From: CAKZSB01 sp964646405
GTDB taxonomy: Bacteria > Pseudomonadota > Gammaproteobacteria > Granulosicoccales > Granulosicoccaceae
DNA length: 14,673 bases
NCBI GenBank assembly: GCA_964646405.1
Contig: CAZYDV010000140.1
Location: 1-14,673, forward strand
Direction: 5' to 3'
Positions within the stretch are counted from its first letter, which is position 1; each line of letters opens with the position of its first letter. A model generated the notes under the pieces. That model was given only the letters and a program-made list of their open reading frames with translations, did not search any database and had not been told where the DNA came from. Position numbers and translations under genes: made by a program. Positions 6,696-14,309 of this stretch are shown here, in pieces.

Positions 6696-8538
6696 CCCAC
6701 TGGACAAAGACTCGACCGTCTCTTTCATGGAAGACGGCGACATTGTCTTTGCCTGCGGTGAGGAGCGCCTATCTCGGGTGAAGCTACAGGACGGGTTCCC
6801 GTACCGCGCGATGGAAATGGGCTTCGAGCGCACCGGCTGGAAACCGGAGGATATCGAATCGGTCGCCTACGCGTTTTACGACGGCGACGAAGAGACTCGC
6901 CTGATGAACGAGGCAGCCGAAGAGGACGAGCGCTACCACAACCCGCAATGCACCAGCGGTTCTCTCGCTAAATACAAAGAACTCAACGCCGGGGATTACC
7001 AGCCGGATTTGAGTGTGGCCATTCCGGGTCTGGACAGTGCCAACGATGAGTTTATGCCAGCGAAGGGACTGCTCAAATCGCAACTGTACAAACTCGCCGC
7101 CGCCAATCCGTCCTGGGACTGGCGATTGCACAAACGGTTTTTCAGGCAATGGCTCAGTACCGCCAGTGCGGATCATCAACTACGCACAAGCCAGCTTCGT
7201 GAAGGGCTTGCGAAGTACGGCCTGCAGGACAAACTGGTGCGCTTTAACCACCACGATACCCACGCCGCCAATTCTTTCTTTGCAAGCGGCTATGACGAGG
7301 CTCTGCTGGTTACTCTGGACGGCTACGGATCGGGCAACTGTGGTGGCGTGTATATTGGAAACAGCGGTGGTCTTGAGTGTTTGCAGAAATTCTCGTTTCC
7401 CAATTCGCTTGGCCAGTTCTATGAAATGGTCACCAGTGCGCTCGGCTTCAAGCCCGGCCGCCACGAGGGCAAGATCGTCGGGCTCGCTGCCTATGGCAAC
7501 CCTGACATCCTGGGCCCCGTGCTGCGCGATCGCTTTGTGATCGAGAACGGCGATATCAGGATCCGCGCCAGCATGAACTATTTCTTCGCACGCGACCTGA
7601 CCCGACGGTACGCCAAGCGCGACATCGCCGCCGCCTATCAGACCGTGCTGGAACAGGTGACCAAAGAGGTATGTGAGTACTGGGTGAATAAGACTGGCCT
7701 GCGTAACGTGGCTGTGTCCGGTGGCGTCAACGCCAACGTCAAGCTGAATCAACGGATCCACGAAATCGATGGTGTCGACAGTGTATTCGCCTATCCGAAC
7801 ATGGGAGACGGCGGCTGCGGCAGTGGCGCTGCGATGCTGGTATTCAAACCCGAAGTCTTTGGCAAACCGATCGACAACGTCTACCTGGGGCCGGACTACA
7901 GCGACGACGAGATCGAAGCGGCACTGCGCAAGGAAAATCTACCAATCGAACGCCCCGACTCCATCGAGGACAGCGTAGGTGAGTTGCTGACCAAAAACCA
8001 CATCGTGGCACGTTTTAATGGCCGCATGGAATACGGTCCGCGCGCACTGGGCAATCGATCCGTGCTGTATCCGGCACAGGATGCCAAAGTTAATCTCTGG
8101 CTCAATCACCAGCTCGGTCGCACTGAATTCATGCCTTTCGCGCCAGCCGTGCTCGCCAGTGAAGCCGACAAGCTGTTTCACAATACACAGGGTTGCGAGA
8201 AGACCTCCGAATTCATGACAGTCACTTTCGATTGCACAGATTTCATGGCCGACAAATGCCCGGCTGCCGTACACGTCGACCGCACTGCCCGCCCGCAGTT
8301 CGTCAGTGAAAAGACCAATCCGGGTTTTCACAAGATCCTGCAGGCCTACCACAGCCGTACCGGTATACCCTCGGTGATCAACACCAGTTTTAACATGCAC
8401 GAAGAGCCGATCGTCTGTTCACCCGACGATGCCGTCAGAGCCTTCCTGCTGGGCAACATCGATTATCTCGCTATCGGTGACTACCTGGTGCCACATCCGA
8501 ACCTGGACAAGCTGCTGGCAGAACGCAAACAGCCCTAG
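6676..8538 (+). CDS. O-carbamoyltransferase, NodU/CmcH family
   Basis: The family transfers a carbamoyl group from carbamoyl phosphate, via a carbamoyl-adenylate made with ATP, to a hydroxyl of a sugar or small molecule. All 620 residues of a typical member are present. The N-terminal Kae1/YrdC-like ATPase-fold domain begins with VIGIS and has the metal-binding NHHDTHAANS at 191-200, DGYGSGNCGG at 215-224, HEGKIVGLAAYG at 263-274 and AVSGGVNANVKLN at 346-358. The C-terminal domain has the signature MEYGPRALGNRS at 451-462 and INTSFNMHEEPIV at 568-580. The ATG is preceded by GGAGAG five bases upstream. The gene starts inside the end of the deacetylase gene, so the two are almost certainly co-translated. 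Pairing with a NodB-fold enzyme suggests tailoring of a deacetylated amino sugar, but the acceptor cannot be read from the sequence. Confidence 0.95.
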   Translation: MKVIGISPLDKDSTVSFMEDGDIVFACGEERLSRVKLQDGFPYRAMEMGFERTGWKPEDIESVAYAFYDGDEETRLMNEAAEEDERYHNPQCTSGSLAKYKELNAGDYQPDLSVAIPGLDSANDEFMPAKGLLKSQLYKLAAANPSWDWRLHKRFFRQWLSTASADHQLRTSQLREGLAKYGLQDKLVRFNHHDTHAANSFFASGYDEALLVTLDGYGSGNCGGVYIGNSGGLECLQKFSFPNSLGQFYEMVTSALGFKPGRHEGKIVGLAAYGNPDILGPVLRDRFVIENGDIRIRASMNYFFARDLTRRYAKRDIAAAYQTVLEQVTKEVCEYWVNKTGLRNVAVSGGVNANVKLNQRIHEIDGVDSVFAYPNMGDGGCGSGAAMLVFKPEVFGKPIDNVYLGPDYSDDEIEAALRKENLPIERPDSIEDSVGELLTKNHIVARFNGRMEYGPRALGNRSVLYPAQDAKVNLWLNHQLGRTEFMPFAPAVLASEADKLFHNTQGCEKTSEFMTVTFDCTDFMADKCPAAVHVDRTARPQFVSEKTNPGFHKILQAYHSRTGIPSVINTSFNMHEEPIVCSPDDAVRAFLLGNIDYLAIGDYLVPHPNLDKLLAERKQP

Positions 8539-8586
8539 CTCATCCCGCCGCCAGTCGCCTTCAACTAGACTGGCTGGCCGCATCCA

Positions 8587-8608
8587 GCCCGTGGCATTGG
8601 TCACGGGC
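8587..8608 (+). other. Seven-base-pair hairpin after the carbamoyltransferase gene
   Basis: GCCCGTG, an 8-base loop and CACGGGC form a perfect 7 bp stem 49 bases after the stop codon. There is no T-tract behind it, so it is not a standard rho-independent terminator; it may be a processing or attenuation structure, or nothing. Confidence 0.3.
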
Positions 8609-8641
8609 GCAGTCCCCCCGCTCTACTTAAGAAATTCCTCT

Positions 8642-8671
8642 CAGCCGATACGGGCGTGCCACTATCTCGGC
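8642..8671 (+). repeat. Copy A of a 30-base imperfect intergenic repeat
   Basis: This block begins CAGCCGA and ends GCCACTATCTCGGC. Aligned without gaps to 10420-10449 it is identical at 25 of 30 positions by hand count. A further match (GAATAGTGT here, GAATAGCGT there) follows at a different spacing. It lies about 80 bases before the aminotransferase start. Confidence 0.55.
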
Positions 8672-8751
8672 GCGGCCCACGTGCGCGCGATTTTCGAATA
8701 GTGTATAACCGCTGCTTGCGATCCATCACCCCACTGCGGCTGCAACAGACT

Positions 8752-9873
8752 ATGCACATCGAGCCATTTGGCGTTGAAATCTGGATGAACGAATGGGAGA
8801 CGCGCTGTGAGTACAATCTCGCCGAGACCTGCGTAGAGAGCCTGACGATCGCCGAATTGCTCGATATCACCGGCCAGAACTCCACCGACCTATCGGCGCT
8901 GCTGCCACTAAAAATGACCTATGGTGCGATAGAAGGTTCAGAGCGCCTTCGACAGGCGATCGCCGCACTCTATGATTCACAGAAGATGGAGAATATTGTC
9001 GTCACGCACGGCACCATCGGCGCCAACATGCTGGTGCACAAGACACTGGTATCGAAGGGTGATCGCGTGATATCAGTGGTGCCGACCTATCAACAGCACT
9101 ACTCGATACCAGCCAGCATCGGCGCTAAGGTTCAGCACCTGCACTTGCGCGAACAAGACAATTTTCTGCCCGATCTGGACGCGCTGCGTGACATGGCAGC
9201 GCCAGGCGCGCAACTGATCGCGATCAACAATCCAAACAATCCCACCGGTGCGCTGATGGACGAGGCGATGCTGCGCGAGATTGCAGCCATCGCAAGAGAT
9301 GCCGGCGCCTGGGTACTGTGCGATGAAGTCTATCGTGGCACCGATCAGCACGGCTCGGGCATGACCACATCAATGGCCGACCTGTACGAAAAGGGTATCA
9401 GTACCGCCAGCACATCGAAAGCCTTTTCGCTTGCGGGCTTGCGCCTGGGCTGGATCGCCGCCGCGCCTAAGCTGATCGAGAAAGTGGCCATTCATCGCGA
9501 CTATGACACCATATCAGTCGGCATGATTGACGATCATTTCGCCACACTGGCGATCGAGAATTATCAGAAGGTTCTGCAGCGCAGCCATCAAATCACCCGT
9601 GGCAACCTGAACATTCTGGAGAGCTGGGTCGACCAGCAACCAAAAATAAGCTGGATTAAGCCAAAGTCCGGTACCACCGCACTGCTAAAATTTGACCTGC
9701 CGATGACATCGCGAGATTTCTGTATCGCGCTGTTGCAGCAAACCGGTGTGATGTTCACTCCCGGCTCTGTGCTGGAGATGGAGGGTTACGTTAGGATCGG
9801 CTACGCCAACAACCCGGATATTCTGCGTACCGGGCTCGAGCGGGTGGCCACCTTCATGGGCCAGTACGGCTAG
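8752..9873 (+). CDS. PLP-dependent aminotransferase class I/II (capreomycidine synthase-like subfamily)
   Basis: This is a fold-type-I PLP enzyme of 373 residues from the chosen ATG. Visible landmarks, numbered from that Met, are VTHGTIGAN near 84-92 (phosphate region), NNPNNPTG at 159-166, DEVYRG at 191-196 with the PLP-nitrogen Asp and the Tyr, the Schiff-base lysine in STSKAFSLAGLRLG (Lys223), and Arg348 in GYVRIGY as the likely carboxylate contact. The N-terminus (FGVEIWMNEWE, then NLAETCVESLT) marks a subfamily I associate with capreomycidine synthase-like proteins, though that is recalled, not computed. The frame stays open 96 bases further upstream to a GTG, but those residues look like untranslated GC-rich spacer. 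No good ribosome binding site is seen. It lies 213 bases after the carbamoyltransferase, so it may be in the same unit or separately expressed. The substrate is unknown. Confidence 0.88.
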   Translation: MHIEPFGVEIWMNEWETRCEYNLAETCVESLTIAELLDITGQNSTDLSALLPLKMTYGAIEGSERLRQAIAALYDSQKMENIVVTHGTIGANMLVHKTLVSKGDRVISVVPTYQQHYSIPASIGAKVQHLHLREQDNFLPDLDALRDMAAPGAQLIAINNPNNPTGALMDEAMLREIAAIARDAGAWVLCDEVYRGTDQHGSGMTTSMADLYEKGISTASTSKAFSLAGLRLGWIAAAPKLIEKVAIHRDYDTISVGMIDDHFATLAIENYQKVLQRSHQITRGNLNILESWVDQQPKISWIKPKSGTTALLKFDLPMTSRDFCIALLQQTGVMFTPGSVLEMEGYVRIGYANNPDILRTGLERVATFMGQYG

Positions 9874-10286
9874 CTGTCTTCCTCAACCTGATGCACCTCG
9901 ATGACGTTGCCATCCGGGTCGTAGAAAAATAGCTGTCGCCAACCTTTGACCGCCGTGTTACCCCAGTCCGAATAAGCAACACCCTGTTCATCGAGGTGTT
10001 TCATAAAGGCTTCGATGTCGTCGGTTCGATAGGCGATGTGCCCACGGGCGACCGGGTTGACGATCTGTCCGGTTTTGAATCCGGCCTGCACATCTTTTTG
10101 CGCCAGATGCACCTGAATGTCACCATCCGTGACAAACGCGACATCGCCGGCGTAGCCCTTTTTTTTCTCAAGCGGCGGCAGCAGCTCGGCCGTTTCAGTC
10201 TCAAGGCCGATCACGTCGCGATAAAACCGGTCCATTTCACCGACATTCTCGGTGGAGAAATTGATATGGTGGAGCTTTAGATTCAT
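9870..10286 (-). CDS. VOC-family (glyoxalase/dioxygenase fold) protein
   Basis: A small metal-dependent VOC protein of 138 residues with two beta-alpha-beta-beta-beta modules. Module 1 starts LHHINFST with His7 as the first expected ligand, and VHLAQ holds His60 at the second ligand position. Module 2 starts RGHIAYRTDDIEAF with His83, and FYDPDGNVIEVHQ places Glu130 as the last ligand. The pattern His-His-His-Glu differs from the His-Glu-His-Glu of classical glyoxalase I at ligand two, so glyoxalase activity should not be assumed; an isomerase, a dioxygenase or a resistance-type binding protein is also possible. The frame extends 65 codons upstream without homology, and MNLKLHHINFS is the natural family start. 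Its TAG stop shares the CTAG at 9870-9873 with the aminotransferase stop on the other strand. Confidence 0.85.
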   Translation of the reverse strand: MNLKLHHINFSTENVGEMDRFYRDVIGLETETAELLPPLEKKKGYAGDVAFVTDGDIQVHLAQKDVQAGFKTGQIVNPVARGHIAYRTDDIEAFMKHLDEQGVAYSDWGNTAVKGWRQLFFYDPDGNVIEVHQVEEDS

Positions 10287-10333
10287 GGTCGAGCAACTCT
10301 GCACAGGGTATACAGGAAAGAGCGAACGCCAAA

Positions 10334-10348
10334 GCGTGGCCGCCACGC
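10334..10348. other. Palindrome in the spacer between the VOC gene and maeB
   Basis: GCGTGGC-C-GCCACGC is a perfect 7-base inverted repeat around one central base, in the 279-base divergent spacer and 48 bases upstream of the VOC start. It could be an operator for a dimeric regulator or a short hairpin; no regulator gene is adjacent. The remainder of the spacer holds the 30-base repeat copy B and no visible gene. Confidence 0.3.
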
Positions 10349-10419
10349 CATTGTAGTCAGCTGAACCCATCGGCACAAACCGTGTCAGATCACGATCCTG
10401 CTTCGATTCTCCGCCCGTG

Positions 10420-10449
10420 CAGCCGACCGGGGCTTGCCACGATCTCGGC
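10420..10449 (+). repeat. Copy B of the 30-base imperfect intergenic repeat
   Basis: Same orientation as copy A, beginning CAGCCGA and ending GCCACGATCTCGGC, and lying about 116 bases before the maeB start. Five of 30 positions differ from copy A. It overlaps a possible maeB promoter. Confidence 0.55.
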
Positions 10450-10462
10450 CAATCCGCAGAAT
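10434..10462 (+). promoter_or_regulatory. Candidate sigma-70 promoter of maeB
   Basis: TTGCCA (5 of 6 against TTGACA), 17 bases, CAGAAT (4 of 6 against TATAAT). It would leave a leader of roughly 100 bases before the ATG. The -35 lies within the 30-base repeat. A weak but correctly spaced match. Confidence 0.3.
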
Positions 10463-10565
10463 AGCGTCGGGACCAGTTCAACGGATCACGGCAATCCCAT
10501 CGCGGGCCAGACAGTGCTTACGTACGCCACCCACCCCATTTATCAGTAGAGCCAGCAATAATTCA

Positions 10566-12866
10566 ATGACGGACAATCTGCGCGACGCGGCACTCGAGTA
10601 TCACCGCCATCCGAAGCCTGGCAAACTCGAAATCAGTGCCACCACCAATATGCTCAATCAACGTGATCTGTCGCTGGCCTACTCGCCAGGTGTGGCGGCG
10701 GCCTGCGAAGAGATTGTCCGCGATCCTGCACAGGCGACCGAGCTTACGGCACGCGGCAATCTGGTGGGTGTCATCACCAACGGTTCTGCCGTGCTGGGTC
10801 TTGGCTCGATCGGGCCGCTGGCCTCCAAACCGGTCATGGAGGGCAAGGCAGTATTGTTCAAGAAATTCGCTGGTATCGATGTGTTTGACCTCGAACTGGA
10901 CTCGGCCGATGTCGATACCTTCGTCGCCGCAGTGGCGGCGATGGAGCCGACGTTCGGCGGCATCAACCTCGAAGACATAAAGGCGCCGGAGTGTTTCGAA
11001 ATCGAGGCGCGCCTGCGAGAGCGCATGAATATCCCGGTGTTTCACGATGATCAGCACGGTACGGCCATCTGTGTGGCAGCGGCCATCAGCAACGGCCTGA
11101 AGCTGGCTGAGAAATCTTTGTCGAAGGTCAAACTGGTCTGTTCCGGGGCCGGTGCCGCGGCACTGGCCTGCCTCGATCTGCTGGTGGATATGGGCTTGCC
11201 ACGTGAAAACATCACGGTCGTGGATATCGTCGGTGTGGTCTATGCCGGCCGAAACGATCAAATGGACAAATACAAAGCGCGCTACGCTCAGGAAACCGGT
11301 GCGCGCACGTTGAGTGATGTCATCGGTGGTGCCGATGTATTTCTCGGGTTGTCTGCTGCCGGTGTACTCAAACCCGAAAACGTTGCCAGCATGGCGCCCG
11401 ACCCATTGATATTTGCGTTGGCCAACCCAACTCCGGAAATCATGCCCGAACTGGTCAACGAGGTTCGCAGTGATGCGATCGTCGCCACCGGCAGAACCGA
11501 CTACCCGAATCAGGTCAACAATGTTTTGTGCTTTCCGTTTCTGTTTCGTGGCGCGCTCGACGTGGGCGCTACCTGCATCAACCAGGAAATGAAAATCGCC
11601 GCGGTCGATGCAATCGCCGAGATCGCCACGCGCGAAGCGTCGGATGTTGTTGCGTCTGCCTACGGCAGTGCGCCGTTCGGATTTGGTCGGGACTACCTGA
11701 TTCCCAAACCATTCGACCCGCGACTGATGACAACCGTGCCGCTGCGAGTGGCCGAGGCGGCGATGAAAAGCGGGGTCGCGACCCGCCCGATCGAAGATAT
11801 CAATCGCTACCGGGAAAGACTGACCGAGTTTGTCTTTGCCTCGGGACTCATCATGAAACCGGTATTCGAGAAAGCCAGCGCCGATCCGCAACGCGTGGTG
11901 TTCGCCGAGGGCGAATCACGGCGGGTGGTCAGTGCGGTTCAGGTGTTGGTAGACGACAACATCTGCAAACCGATTCTGATCGGTCGTGAATCGGTCATCA
12001 AGGAACATATTCAACGCTATCAGCTGCGGCTGGAGCCTGGCGTGGACTTCGAGATCATCGACCCGATGAACAACGACAAGGAGGCAGAGTACGCGCAGGC
12101 CTATCACGAAATCGCCGGTCGCAACGGCGTGACCCCGGCCTACGCCAATCGAGTGGTGCGCACGCGTGGCACAGCGCTTGGCTGTCTGATGGTAAAAAAT
12201 GGCGAGGCCGACGCGATTGTGTGCGGCACTCAGGGCGCCTATGTGCGACACCTGCGCTATGTGAGAAGCGTCATTGGCGTGCAGGAGCATCTGTCTGATT
12301 GCTCAGCGGTGATCATGATGATTCTGCAAAAAGGCACCTTCTTTCTGACAGACACACACGTCACCGTCGATCCAACTGCAGAACACATCGCCGAGACCGC
12401 AACGCTTGCAGCCAGCCTGGTTGAGCGTTTTGGTATCGACCCGAAGATTGCACTGCTATCGCATTCGAATTTTGGCAGTCGAGACAACGCCAGCAGCCGG
12501 AAGATGCGCAAGGCGCGCGACCTCTTACATCAGCAACAACCTGAATTGCCCGTGGAAGGCGAAATGCACCCGGACACTGCGGTGCTGGAAACCGTTCGAG
12601 ACAGAATATTCCCCTATGCGAAGTATGCCGGACCAGCCAACCTGATGGTGATGCCCGACCTCGATGCCGCCAACATCGCCTATAACATGGTGAAAGTATT
12701 CGGTGACGGCATTCCCGTTGGCCCCATGCTGGTCGGTATGAAACAACCGGCACATATCGCCACAGAGGCGATCACGGTTCGCGGGATCGTCAACATCAGT
12801 GCCGTGGCAGCGGCGGAGGCAATCGATTTCAAACGAACGCAAGCTGCTGCTGCAACCCGTGCCTGA
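10566..12866 (+). CDS. maeB: NADP-dependent malic enzyme fused to phosphotransacetylase domain
   Basis: The enzyme oxidatively decarboxylates malate to pyruvate, making NADPH and linking C4 acids to acetyl-CoA metabolism in the cytosol. The 766 residues match MaeB in length and order. The malic N-domain (about 1-165) has Tyr39 in LAYSPGVA, Lys94 in KPVMEGKAVLFKK, and metal ligands in INLEDIKAPE (Glu136, Asp137) and HDDQHGT (Asp161, Asp162). The NAD(P)-binding domain has GAGAAA at 194-199 and ANPTPEI at 286-292. A PTA/PTB domain fills about 425-760, with LLSHSNFGS at 630-638. In E. coli MaeB this domain is regulatory and mediates acetyl-CoA inhibition. The ATG is chosen because MTDNLRDAALEYH aligns with the E. 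coli N-terminus; the 44 codons open upstream are not homologous. The Shine-Dalgarno is weak. It is a single-gene unit. Confidence 0.97.
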   Translation: MTDNLRDAALEYHRHPKPGKLEISATTNMLNQRDLSLAYSPGVAAACEEIVRDPAQATELTARGNLVGVITNGSAVLGLGSIGPLASKPVMEGKAVLFKKFAGIDVFDLELDSADVDTFVAAVAAMEPTFGGINLEDIKAPECFEIEARLRERMNIPVFHDDQHGTAICVAAAISNGLKLAEKSLSKVKLVCSGAGAAALACLDLLVDMGLPRENITVVDIVGVVYAGRNDQMDKYKARYAQETGARTLSDVIGGADVFLGLSAAGVLKPENVASMAPDPLIFALANPTPEIMPELVNEVRSDAIVATGRTDYPNQVNNVLCFPFLFRGALDVGATCINQEMKIAAVDAIAEIATREASDVVASAYGSAPFGFGRDYLIPKPFDPRLMTTVPLRVAEAAMKSGVATRPIEDINRYRERLTEFVFASGLIMKPVFEKASADPQRVVFAEGESRRVVSAVQVLVDDNICKPILIGRESVIKEHIQRYQLRLEPGVDFEIIDPMNNDKEAEYAQAYHEIAGRNGVTPAYANRVVRTRGTALGCLMVKNGEADAIVCGTQGAYVRHLRYVRSVIGVQEHLSDCSAVIMMILQKGTFFLTDTHVTVDPTAEHIAETATLAASLVERFGIDPKIALLSHSNFGSRDNASSRKMRKARDLLHQQQPELPVEGEMHPDTAVLETVRDRIFPYAKYAGPANLMVMPDLDAANIAYNMVKVFGDGIPVGPMLVGMKQPAHIATEAITVRGIVNISAVAAAEAIDFKRTQAAAATRA

Positions 12867-12889
12867 TTTCTACCCGGCGCAGCCCATAA

Positions 12890-12929
12890 CTCTGGCGCCA
12901 CTGTGTTTTAAGAGTGGGTTGGCGCAGAG
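12890..12929. terminator. Possible shared terminator between convergent maeB and rlmI
   Basis: CTCTGGCGCCA and TGGCGCAGAG can pair in a stem with one bulged G around a 19-base loop containing TTTTAAGAG. It fills most of the 66-base space between the two convergent genes. No clean T-tract follows on either strand, so intrinsic termination is uncertain. Confidence 0.3.
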
Positions 12930-12932
12930 CAG

Positions 12933-14123
12933 CTACAGGAATCTGGCGAAAACAGCCTTCAGGTAATCGGTCTCGGGAATGGCTGCATGGATCGGATGGT
13001 CGCGCCCCTGACCGCGCTGGGCGAACAACTGAACACTGGCGTTCGCGTTTCGACCGGCCTGGAGCACAAGATTACGCAGATCGGCAACGGGCAAATGATG
13101 TGAACAGGAGCACGACACCAGCGTGCCACCGGGTTTAAGCAACTGCACAGCCAATGAATTGATACTGCGGTACTTCTGCACCCCGCTGCGGCGGTCCTTC
13201 TTGCGCTTGATGAAGGCCGGTGGATCGAGCACGATGATATCGAAGCGTTCACCACGTTCACGCAGTGCGCGCAGTGTGGCGCCGATTTCGCCCTTCTCGG
13301 CACTCCAGCGATCGCTATAGCCGTTGAGCTGTGCGTTCGTCTGAGCCCCGTCGAGCGCCGCCTGGGAACTGTCAATGGCGACCACCTCGCGTGCGCCACC
13401 GGCGAGCGCATTCATACCCCAGGCGCCCAGATAACAGCAGGCATCGAGCACTCGGCAATCACGGGCGAGCGTCGACAGCAATTGTCGGCTGTCGCGATGA
13501 TCGTAATACCAGCCGGTTTTCTGTCCCTGTTCCAGTGATAGCTGATAGCGCAGGTCATTTTCTATCACCACTACCGGGTCGGTAACTGAACCGGTCGCCA
13601 CACGATCATACAGCGGCAACTGCTCGAGCTCGCGAACGGCGATGGAGTTGCGCAATACGATGGCAGCCGGTTTTAAAAGTTGCTGCAATTGCGCAAGAAT
13701 TGTCTCAAGCAACGCTTCCATACCGGCCGTGGCGATCTGCACCACCAGGTGGTCGTCAAAGCGATCGACCACCAGACCGGGTAGCCAATCGCCTTCGGCA
13801 TTGACCAATCGGTAGTAGGGTTTGGAAAACTGTGCCTGGCGCAATTGCAACGCGACATTCAAACGACTGCCAATTAACTCTGCATCCAGAGCCTGTGCGC
13901 GTTCATAGCTGTACACCCTGGCACATATCAGTGAATGTGGATTGATAGCCGCCATGGCCAGAAACTTGCCACGGCTGGACCACAACGGCACCTGGGCTCC
14001 TGCGTCGAGCGCAGTCAACGGTGTGCGCGTGGTATCGACCTCGTTGCTGAATACCCACAGGTGCCCGGCTTCCAGTCGGCGCTCTTCGTTCTTTCGCAGC
14101 ACCAGGCCGAATTTTTCAGTCAA
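12933..14123 (-). CDS. rlmI: 23S rRNA m5C1962 methyltransferase
   Basis: The enzyme uses S-adenosylmethionine to methylate C5 of cytosine 1962 in 23S rRNA. The 396 residues show an N-terminal PUA domain (about 1-80, with HLWVFSNEV at 21-29) and a middle strand-rich linker containing LPGLVVDRF at 114-122. GQKTGWYYDHRDSR at 200-213 precedes the Rossmann domain, where VLDACCYLGAWG at 225-236 is the SAM loop, LDPPAF at 299-304 is motif IV and SCSCSHH at 337-343 has the likely catalytic Cys340. The start is TTG. No ATG or GTG lies upstream in frame within about 75 bases, and the TTG matches the expected N-terminus of E. coli RlmI, so it seems genuine. GAGATAGAG lies just upstream as a weak ribosome binding site. 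It follows the rsd-like gene and its terminator, so it probably has its own promoter. Confidence 0.93.
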   Translation of the reverse strand: MTEKFGLVLRKNEERRLEAGHLWVFSNEVDTTRTPLTALDAGAQVPLWSSRGKFLAMAAINPHSLICARVYSYERAQALDAELIGSRLNVALQLRQAQFSKPYYRLVNAEGDWLPGLVVDRFDDHLVVQIATAGMEALLETILAQLQQLLKPAAIVLRNSIAVRELEQLPLYDRVATGSVTDPVVVIENDLRYQLSLEQGQKTGWYYDHRDSRQLLSTLARDCRVLDACCYLGAWGMNALAGGAREVVAIDSSQAALDGAQTNAQLNGYSDRWSAEKGEIGATLRALRERGERFDIIVLDPPAFIKRKKDRRSGVQKYRSINSLAVQLLKPGGTLVSCSCSHHLPVADLRNLVLQAGRNANASVQLFAQRGQGRDHPIHAAIPETDYLKAVFARFL

Positions 14124-14269
14124 CTCTATCTCGTGAGTGTGGGTCGCGCGGTGAATGCGGGTCGCTTTATTAACGGTACAAACGACAGCGCGCGATCCAA
14201 TTGACCGCGAGTGATATCGCCTTATACGTGTAGACCCGTAACGTACGACATGACGACGGACTTAACGGT

Positions 14270-14299
14270 AAAAATGACGCCCGAACTCATCGGGCGTCA
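14270..14299 (-). terminator. Rho-independent terminator of the rsd-like gene
   Basis: Read on the minus strand, TGACGCCCG, a 7-base loop and CGGGCGTCA form a perfect 9 bp GC-rich stem followed directly by TTTTT (14270-14274). It begins 10 bases after the TAG stop of the rsd-like gene. This is the clearest intrinsic terminator in the window. Confidence 0.9.
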
Positions 14300-14309
14300 C
14301 CGAATCAGA

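Noticed and set aside
8587..8608. Rho-independent terminator after the carbamoyltransferase gene
   Set aside because: The stem is perfect, but the following bases are GC-rich with no T-tract, so I list it only as a hairpin.
8656..8751. N-terminal extension of 32 residues for the aminotransferase
   Set aside because: It is Arg-rich, carries no expected secondary structure for the family and has no ribosome binding site before the GTG; the Met at 8752 starts the recognisable family sequence.
10287..10481. N-terminal extension of 65 residues for the VOC protein
   Set aside because: VOC single-domain proteins start directly with the first beta strand, here MNLKLHHINFS; the extension shows no domain.
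10434..10565. N-terminal extension of 44 residues for the malic enzyme
   Set aside because: The extension has no family resemblance, while the ATG at 10566 matches the E. coli MaeB N-terminus. The open frame here is probably a by-product of GC-rich spacer, although the repeat coincidence is noted as a finding.
10563..11891. A 442-codon open frame antisense to maeB
   Set aside because: It lies wholly within the highly conserved maeB coding frame, its translation is rich in Arg, His and Asp with no recognisable domain, and it is explained by the codon bias of the real gene.
14124..14269. Promoter for rlmI between the terminator and the TTG start
   Set aside because: A promoter is expected here, and TATAAG and TTAATAA are present on the minus strand, but no -35 box at suitable spacing could be paired with either, so none is called.
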